From positions 16,182,001-16,246,000 of the forward strand of contig CM114272.1 of assembly GCA_050084515.1 (NCBI GenBank): 64,000 nucleotides of DNA. Reading direction: 5' to 3'. The DNA comes from Blasia pusilla (taxonomy: Eukaryota > Marchantiophyta > Marchantiopsida > Blasiales). Below, piece by piece: positions 58,561 to 64,000 of the stretch. How positions within the stretch are numbered: the first letter of the stretch is position 1; every line of letters begins with the position of its first letter. The position numbers and the translations under genes are program-made. The notes under the pieces were generated by a model. It saw only the letters and a list, made by a program, of their open reading frames with translations, was not told where the DNA came from and made no database searches.

Positions 58561-59380
58561 GGCTAAGCGTGGAAGCTTCTCAGTCGAGCCTCAAAGTGGC
58601 ACCTCTCCTCCATGGACTAATGCGGCGACCATGACACTCCTCTCCATAGAAATGTCAGGAACGGGAGTGTCCTCTGCATGAATATGTCCCTCAATCAAAT
58701 CACTAGGCAAAGTGATGGCGCTTCTAAATGCTTCTAAGGTCGCCATCTCTCCTGGCCGTTGCTCGATCACTTCACCAATAAATTGAACGGGTAATCAGCT
58801 AAGGCACCCATCACCTAACCTAGTCTGCAGGACGCTGAGTCCTCCCCGTAATCCAGGGAAAACCCCAATTCTGCACGCGCACTCCAGCATGCAAAACAAC
58901 AACTGACCTAGTGCTGATCCCTCCAAAGAGATCTAACATCCAAATACCCTCCTTAGGGATGCACCACACAATCGGGGTGGTTTCTAAAGGGATCATAGCA
59001 GCACTCTTGCCTACCTACGGTTCCTCTGATCTGTTACATTCTAGTGCAAAAATCTCTCTCCACGCGGTCTGCACATGCTTAGTGGCTAAGCGTCGGAGCT
59101 CCTCAATCGAGCCCTTAAGCGACACCTCTCCTCCACGGACTGATGCGGCTTCCATGAAACTCCTCTCCATAGAAATGTCAAGAATGGGAGTATCCTCTGC
59201 ATGGACATGTCCCTCAATCAAATCACAAGGCCAAGTGATGGCATTGCTAAATGGTGCTAAGATCGCCATCTCTCCTAGCCGTCGCTCGATCACTGCACCT
59301 GTGAATCGAACGGGTAATGAGCTAAGGCGCCCATCACCTTACTGCCATCCTGGTCTGTAGGACGTTGACTTCTCCTTGTA
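58365..59380 (-). repeat. Tandem duplication of the methyltransferase N-terminal region (copy E)
   Basis: The stretch from about 58365 to 58870 (motif I and its upstream linker, up to the end of the protease region) is repeated, diverged, at about 58885-59380. Both carry the CCAACACCGGAATA/ATCCAAATACC-type motif I region and the GGTAATCAGCTAAGGC-like edge. The copies differ at many bases, so the event is old or arose by recombination between two family members. Confidence 0.8.
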
Positions 59381-60235
59381 ATCCAGGGAAAACCCCATTT
59401 GATATAATATTGCTCCACCAACCAAGACGTCGTAGGACTCTTCATCAGTCATTATCACCTTGGCTTGCACTACGAACTCATCTGTAGGATGTCCCGGGCG
59501 AATCCTCACCACGACCTTGTGTCAGGTGATATACAGTGTGGTACTTGCTCCACCCAAGGATATCTATATCTCAAATGGAAAACGCTCCACATCGGCTCTC
59601 GTCAAGCCCAATCCTCTGAATGACCCTTTCCCCAACATCAAGGGTTGTGCTCCTGAATCCAACAAGACGCGTTGCGGACTTAATGCTCTACCTCCACGAC
59701 TCACCGACTGGAAGACCTCTCCCTGGTTATTGAGCAACACATCACCAGGAGAAGCTATGGCATGCTCTATTGCGGGTCTAGCGGGCATCTCGGCCATCCT
59801 AGCAACCGCAGCCTGCCATGAATCTGACGTGGACGGCTTGAGCATCCGCTCCAAGGGCAGGTCCATCACCTCCTCTGCAATCACCTATGAACGTGATGCA
59901 GGAACTCCACCTCCACACTCACATAGCATAGCGGCCAACCGAAGAAGCTCGGCGGGCGTACCTCCCAACCTCATAACATCGGAAGCAAAAAATAAACGAG
60001 CACGGTACACAACAGTGGCCGCCCCAACAACGTGTTGAACACATGCCCCTCCTGAGCATCACCAATAGGAGTCTTTGCACTCGCTTCTTCCATTGCCCTC
60101 CATGCTTGCACACCAACAATATCACCAACTCTCTAGGAACTATGATCAGGACCCATCGATGGGGTCCTCATCGCTTCGGACAACGTGAAAGACTGAGGAA
60201 ATATGGTTTGTTTCCCGACGTTAATGCCACAGACC
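59381..60235 (-). pseudogene. Protease and gag end (copy E)
   Basis: The minus-strand reading at 59884-59564 gives LPLERMLKPSTSDSWQAAVA, MPARPAIEHAIASPG, then RVLLDSGAQPLMLGKGSFRG with the intact Asp-Ser-Gly active site and LGLTRADVERFPFEI. Upstream to 60235 lies the gag/protease linker seen at 12100-12500 in copy A. Confidence 0.78.
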
Positions 60236-60262
60236 TGATGCCAGGTCCGTGGCATTAACGTC
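60217..60262. repeat. Hairpin at the head-to-head junction of copies E and F
   Basis: The arm GACGTTAATGCCACAGACC (60217-60235) and its reverse complement (60244-60262, one mismatch) enclose an 8-base loop. Copy E starts leftward and copy F rightward from this point, so the hairpin is the centre of a large imperfect palindrome made of two family members. Confidence 0.88.
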
Positions 60263-60849
60263 TTATGGAGCCGCCAGAGATATGGAGGATCCTGGTTGGA
60301 TGTGTGGAGTTGCCTAGATGGAGGCCGCCGTAGTTTTTAAGCGTGGATCGGCCGCAAGAGTTGGATCCCAAGCGAGGAGAAGCCAGGAAATAGACCATGC
60401 TTTCTCAGTCCTTCACGTTGTCCGAGGCAATGAGGACCCTCGAGAGTTGGTGATGTTTTTGGTGTGCAGGCACCAAGGGCGATGGGACCAGCGAGTGCAA
60501 CGACTCCTATTGTTGATGCTCAGGAGGAGCATGTGTCGAGCACGTTGTTAGGGGCGGCCACGGTTGTGTCCCGCACTCCTTTATTTTCTACTTCAAATGT
60601 TATGACGTTGGGACGAATGCCCGCCGAGGATTTCCTGTTGGACGCGTTACATTATATGAGCGTGGAGTTGGAGTTCCTGCGCCATGTTCAAAGGTGATTG
60701 CAGAGGAGGTGATGGACCTGGCCTTGGAGCGGATGCTCGGGCCGTCCACGTCTGATTCATGGCAGTTTGCGGCTGCTAGGATGGCCGAGATGCCCGCTAG
60801 ATCCGCGATAGAGTGTGCCATGGCTTCTCCTGGTGTTGTGTTGATGAAT

Positions 60850-61900
60850 AACTAGGGAGAGGTCTTCCAGTTGGTGAGCCTATGAGATAGAGCTTTTAGT
60901 CTACAACGCGTCTTGTTGGATTCAGGAGCGCAACCCCTGATGTTGGGGAAAGCGTCATTCAAAGGATTGGGCTTGACAAGAGCCGATGTCGAGTGTTGTC
61001 CATTTTGGATACAAACATCCTTGAGTGGAGCAAGTACCACACAGCATATCACCCGATAGGAGGTCCTGGTAGGATTCGCCCAGGGCATCCTACAGATGAG
61101 TCTGTGGTGCGAGCCAAGGCCATAGTGACTGATGCAGAGTCCTACGACATCTTGGTTGATGGAGTAGTGTTGTACCCGGTGGAATTTTCCCTGGATTACA
61201 AGGAGGACTCAACGTCCTACAGACCAGAATGGAAGTCAGGTGATGGGCACCTTAGCTGATTACCCGTTTGATTTACTGGTGGAGTGATCGAGCGACGGCC
61301 AGGAGAGATTGCGACCTTAGCAACATTTATCAGCGCCATCACTTTGCCTAGTGATTTGATTGAGGGACATGTCCATGCATAGGACACTCCACTTCCTAAC
61401 ATTTCTATGGAGAGGAGTGTCATGGTCGCCGCATCAGTCCGTGGAGGAGAGGTGCCGCTTTGGGGCTCGACTGAGGAGCTTCGATGCTTAGCCACTAAGC
61501 ATGTGGAGACCGCGTGGAGCGAGACGTTTGCACCACAGCGTGACCGTTCAGAGGTAGCCGAGAGTGCTATGATGATACCCTTGGATGCCATACCCCTTGT
61601 GTGGCACATCCCAGAGGAGGGTATTCGGGTGTTGGATCTCTTTGGAGGGATCAGCACTGGGTTAGCTGTTGTTTTGCATGCAAGAGTACGCCTGCAGCAG
61701 TACCTGTATGTGGATATTGATGATGTTGCGAGGCGCGTTTCACTTCACAATATGGCGTAATTACGCCTCCGTTTTTCCCCACTTGTTATCTGCGTCCGTT
61801 GTATGAGAATACCAGAGTTCCCTTTAGAGGGATATTTCATTGTTGGGGGGCGCATGACTTGGAGCTGATAAGGGCCATAGATTTGGTCATTGGTGGGGTG
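60850..61900 (+). pseudogene. Protease and truncated methyltransferase (copy F)
   Basis: Protease active site LLDSGAQP is intact near 60915. The linker MERSVMVAASVRGGEVPLWG follows, then motif I VLDLFGGISTGLAVVLHARV at about 61630-61690, motif II QYLYVDIDDVARR, and the start of motif IV (AIDLVIGG), where the sequence jumps to VFRRLQLHGLKLH of the reverse transcriptase. The catalytic cysteine region is deleted. Confidence 0.83.
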
Positions 61901-62525
61901 TTTCGAAGATTGCAGTTACATGGGCTTAAGCTACATCCTGCAAGTTCTTTTATGACCAGATTGAGTATTTGGGTCATACGATATACCCAAAGGGCCTTGG
62001 TGTGCAACAGATGAAGGTAGAGGCTATCTCACGCATTCCACGTGCTATAGATGTGAGTTTAGTTCGTGCATTCATGGGATTGGCGAACTTCTGTCGAAGG
62101 TCGTCAAGGGTTTCACCTCGATTGCGAGGCCGCTAACCTTGCTGACCAAGGTAGATCAAGAGTGGCACGGGGGGGATGAGTAGGAGAGAGCATTTCAGCT
62201 GCTCAAGGACATATTGACTTCCGCGTCCATATTGAAGAGATCTATCAGGGGGTGTCCTTTTCCAGTTGCATACCGATTGGAGCATGTTGGGGCTTGGAGC
62301 CATGCTCACACATCATGACAATGACGGTAGAGAGTTCATGGTGGCTTACGCTGGTCGCTCGAACAACGCTGTAGAGGCGAAGTATAGCTCGTATGAGGGT
62401 GAGTGCTTGGCTGCGGTGTGGATTGTCGCACATTTCTGGTGTTATCTATTCAAAAACTATTTTACCATCATTACTAATCATCAGCCACTTAAGTGGTTGA
62501 TGGAGTCCGATAAGCTTACAGGGGC
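61901..62525 (+). pseudogene. Reverse transcriptase end and RNase H (copy F)
   Basis: Starts with FRRLQLHGLKLH, keeps the tether (VEAISRIPRAIDVSLVRAFM in pieces) and an RNase H reading HTDWSMLGLGAMLTHHDNDG, YEGECLAAVWIVAHFWCYLF and TNHQPLKWLMESDKLTG. The conserved Asp of HTDWS and Glu of YEGE are present; TDHQ reads TNHQ. It ends at the second deletion joint. Confidence 0.8.
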
Positions 62526-63380
62526 GTGTAATGCCTCATCCTTTGCAGAGAGCACGTTTGGTGCGTCTTGCCCACAAGGAGTTGGGTCATTTTGGAGTGA
62601 AGCGGACATATAGCTTGCTCCATATTGAGTATTGGTGGCGAGGCATGCAGACTGACGTTCAACAGTTTCTTTCCATATGCATGGTGTCTGATCGTGTCGG
62701 AGCATCATTCAATGCTCTGACTCCACATTTGCATCCACTTCCGATCATATATTTAGGTTATAGATGGAGTTTGGATTTTTCAGGATTTTTGCCTTTGATG
62801 GAGCGCCATAGTCGTTATGTGTTGGTGATGGTCGAGTACTTCTCGAAGTGGATAGAGTTGGTTGCATTGCCTGACAAATCGAGTGAGGGAATAGCGTATG
62901 CCTTCCTATATTGAGTATAGAGTCATTACGGTGCACCAGATGAGGTGTTAAAAAACCAAGGTACAGAGTTTCGCGGGGAGTTGCAGGCCTTGTGTGTTCA
63001 GGCACTGATCAACCACCGCAACACTTTGCGAGATCATCATGAGGTGGATGGACTAGCGGAGAGGGTTGTGCAAATGGTGAAGAGAGGATTATGCAAGTAT
63101 GGCTTGCACAGAGGTCACCTAGGAGATAGGGATCTCTAGTTGCCGTGGTTGGCGATACAGATTCAGTAGGCAGGGATCCTTGGCATTTTTCTCACCGTAC
63201 TTGCTTCTTTATGGCCGTGAGCCCGATTTACCTGCGGCCATTTTTCGAGATGTTGGTGAGTTGTTGAACCTTGATGACCCTGATGTATGGATGAGAGCAT
63301 GTTGACAGAGGGCTCAGTTATTCCAGAGAGTGATACTCATGGCGTTTGAGAACTAGGAGATTGCGAAGCATCCTGAAACA
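62526..63380 (+). pseudogene. Integrase (copy F)
   Basis: Reads LAHKELGHFGVKRTYSLLHI, CMVSD (one zinc Cys changed), GYRWSLDFSGFLPLMERHSR, VEYFSKWIELVALPDKSSEG, NQGTEFRGELQALC (second catalytic Asp as Asn) and LLLYGREPDLPAAIFRDVGE. Several stops occur (for example near 62915 and 63139). Confidence 0.82.
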
Positions 63381-63806
63381 TTGAGGTATGCGACTATTCG
63401 GGGGGTTGGTTATCAACCTACTATCCACATGTTTCATCAAGGAGACTATGTCTACTTGCAACAGACGGCACCCATGATGTTGGATGTCACTGTAGGGCCC
63501 ACCATCATGAGAGTGCGTGAGGTTTTGCCATATGGTGTTCTCTTATTGAAGGGACGCGATGGTATGGTTTGGAAGGACCATGTGCGTAACTGTGCGCCAT
63601 GTCATCTTCCAAACATTGTTGGTACAGTTGATCCGAGCTTAGGAGTAGTTTTGGCAAGATTGCGGTGTATGTTGTGTGGTTTCGCTTGTGGTACAGCCAT
63701 TATGTTAGTCTGTGATGGGTGTTCGAGAGGATGGCATATGGCATGTCTGACGACCCCTCTCATTAGGGTTTCCGAGGGGCGATGGATGTGTCCTAGATGT
63801 ACATAG
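63381..63806 (+). pseudogene. Integrase C-terminal module with intact PHD finger (copy F)
   Basis: An uninterrupted 141-codon reading: a chromatin-proximal GPY/F-like module (HQGDYVYLQQ, then GPTIMRVREVLPYGVLLLKG) followed by the PHD finger CMLCGFACGTAIMLVCDGC, SRGWHMAC and RWMCPRC. The ligand spacing C-X2-C-X11-C-X2-C-X4-H-X2-C-X14-C-X2-C fits the C4HC3 PHD pattern exactly, with the conserved Trp two residues before the last cysteine pair. The stop follows directly, so the PHD finger is the end of the polyprotein. It likely reads histone marks for target choice. Confidence 0.88.
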
Positions 63807-64000
63807 AGTAAGTAGTTCTAGACTAAGACTTGTGTCTTTGACATGGATGACAAAAAAGTGACTAACAATGGGGCCACATGAGCACCTGACCTTTTTGCTC
63901 TTAGCGTCCGAGAGATGTATGTCATGGTTGGTAGGGATAAATGGCTATCTGGAGTTAGAGGGATCACTAGCTAGGGGGCAATTGGAGATATTTTGGTATT

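Larger units (their letters stand above)
53763..60235 (-). mobile_element. Copy E: gypsy copy from gag to 3' LTR, reversed
   Basis: Read from 60235 down: gag end, protease, methyltransferase (with a duplicated N-terminal part), reverse transcriptase, RNase H, integrase, PHD finger, polypurine tract (about 53895-53905) and the first block of the LTR (53763-53893). It lacks the 5' LTR and most of gag. It keeps the catalytic Pro-Cys-Gln, Glu-Asn-Val and the YIDD box, making it the best reference for active-site residues here, but frameshifts and stops prevent function. Confidence 0.87.
60244..64000 (+). mobile_element. Copy F: internally deleted gypsy copy running off the window
   Basis: From gag end through protease (LLDSGAQPLMLGKASFKGLG), methyltransferase N-terminal part, then deletions, RNase H, integrase and an intact PHD finger, to the polypurine tract and the first LTR bases (TTGGAGATATTTTGG) at the window edge. 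Two internal deletions join methyltransferase to reverse transcriptase end (about 61895) and RNase H to integrase (about 62522). Confidence 0.86.

Overview
This is nuclear DNA from a green-lineage eukaryote. Two spliced host genes read clearly: a RAD17-type checkpoint clamp loader (1651-6108, +) and an SC35/SRSF2-type splicing factor (45472-48672, +). Both have plant-like proteins and short GT-AG introns. The rest is mostly decayed transposable elements. A Ty3/gypsy family with a C5-cytosine methyltransferase inside its polyprotein is, as far as I recall, reported from charophyte algae, so a streptophyte alga or early-diverging plant is my best guess. The species cannot be read from this window.

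Layout. 1-1650: intergenic. 1651-6108: RAD17. 6109-8845: no gene seen. 8846-24161: three damaged copies (A +, B -, C +) of the gypsy family, with a Helitron fragment at the A/B junction and a 0.8 kb spacer between B and C. 24162-25870: no gene seen. 25870-38150: a palindrome-rich DNA transposon of Mutator-like (MULE) type. 38200-42350: a decayed Helitron. 42350-45471: mostly empty. 45472-48672: SC35. 48673-52850: no gene seen. 52860-53430: a second Helitron fragment. 53619-64000: two more gypsy copies (E -, F +) arranged head to head.

The gypsy family reads gag - protease - C5 methyltransferase - reverse transcriptase - RNase H - integrase - PHD finger. The methyltransferase carries motifs I, IV (Pro-Cys-Gln), VI (Glu-Asn-Val), VIII, IX and X across the copies. 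In copy C the protease, methyltransferase and start of the reverse transcriptase share one reading frame. The PHD finger occupies the C-terminal place where chromoviruses carry a chromodomain. No copy here is intact. At one arginine codon the copies read CGA, TGA and CAA, the two expected outcomes of CpG deamination.

The most novel locus is 25.9-38.2 kb. Two genes diverge from a roughly 1 kb region with a TATA box on each side. The rightward gene encodes a MULE-like transposase (RNase H-like core plus SWIM zinc finger). The leftward gene encodes a multi-exon protein with a coiled coil, a ParB-like segment and a circularly permuted (beta-class) amino-methyltransferase-like domain, a combination reminiscent of phage ParB-methylase proteins. 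The introns and the intergenic region of this element, and apparently nothing else in the window, are filled with copies of a palindrome with 13-base arms. Both genes are damaged by stops and frameshifts. One window therefore holds two unrelated transposons that have each acquired a different class of DNA methyltransferase.
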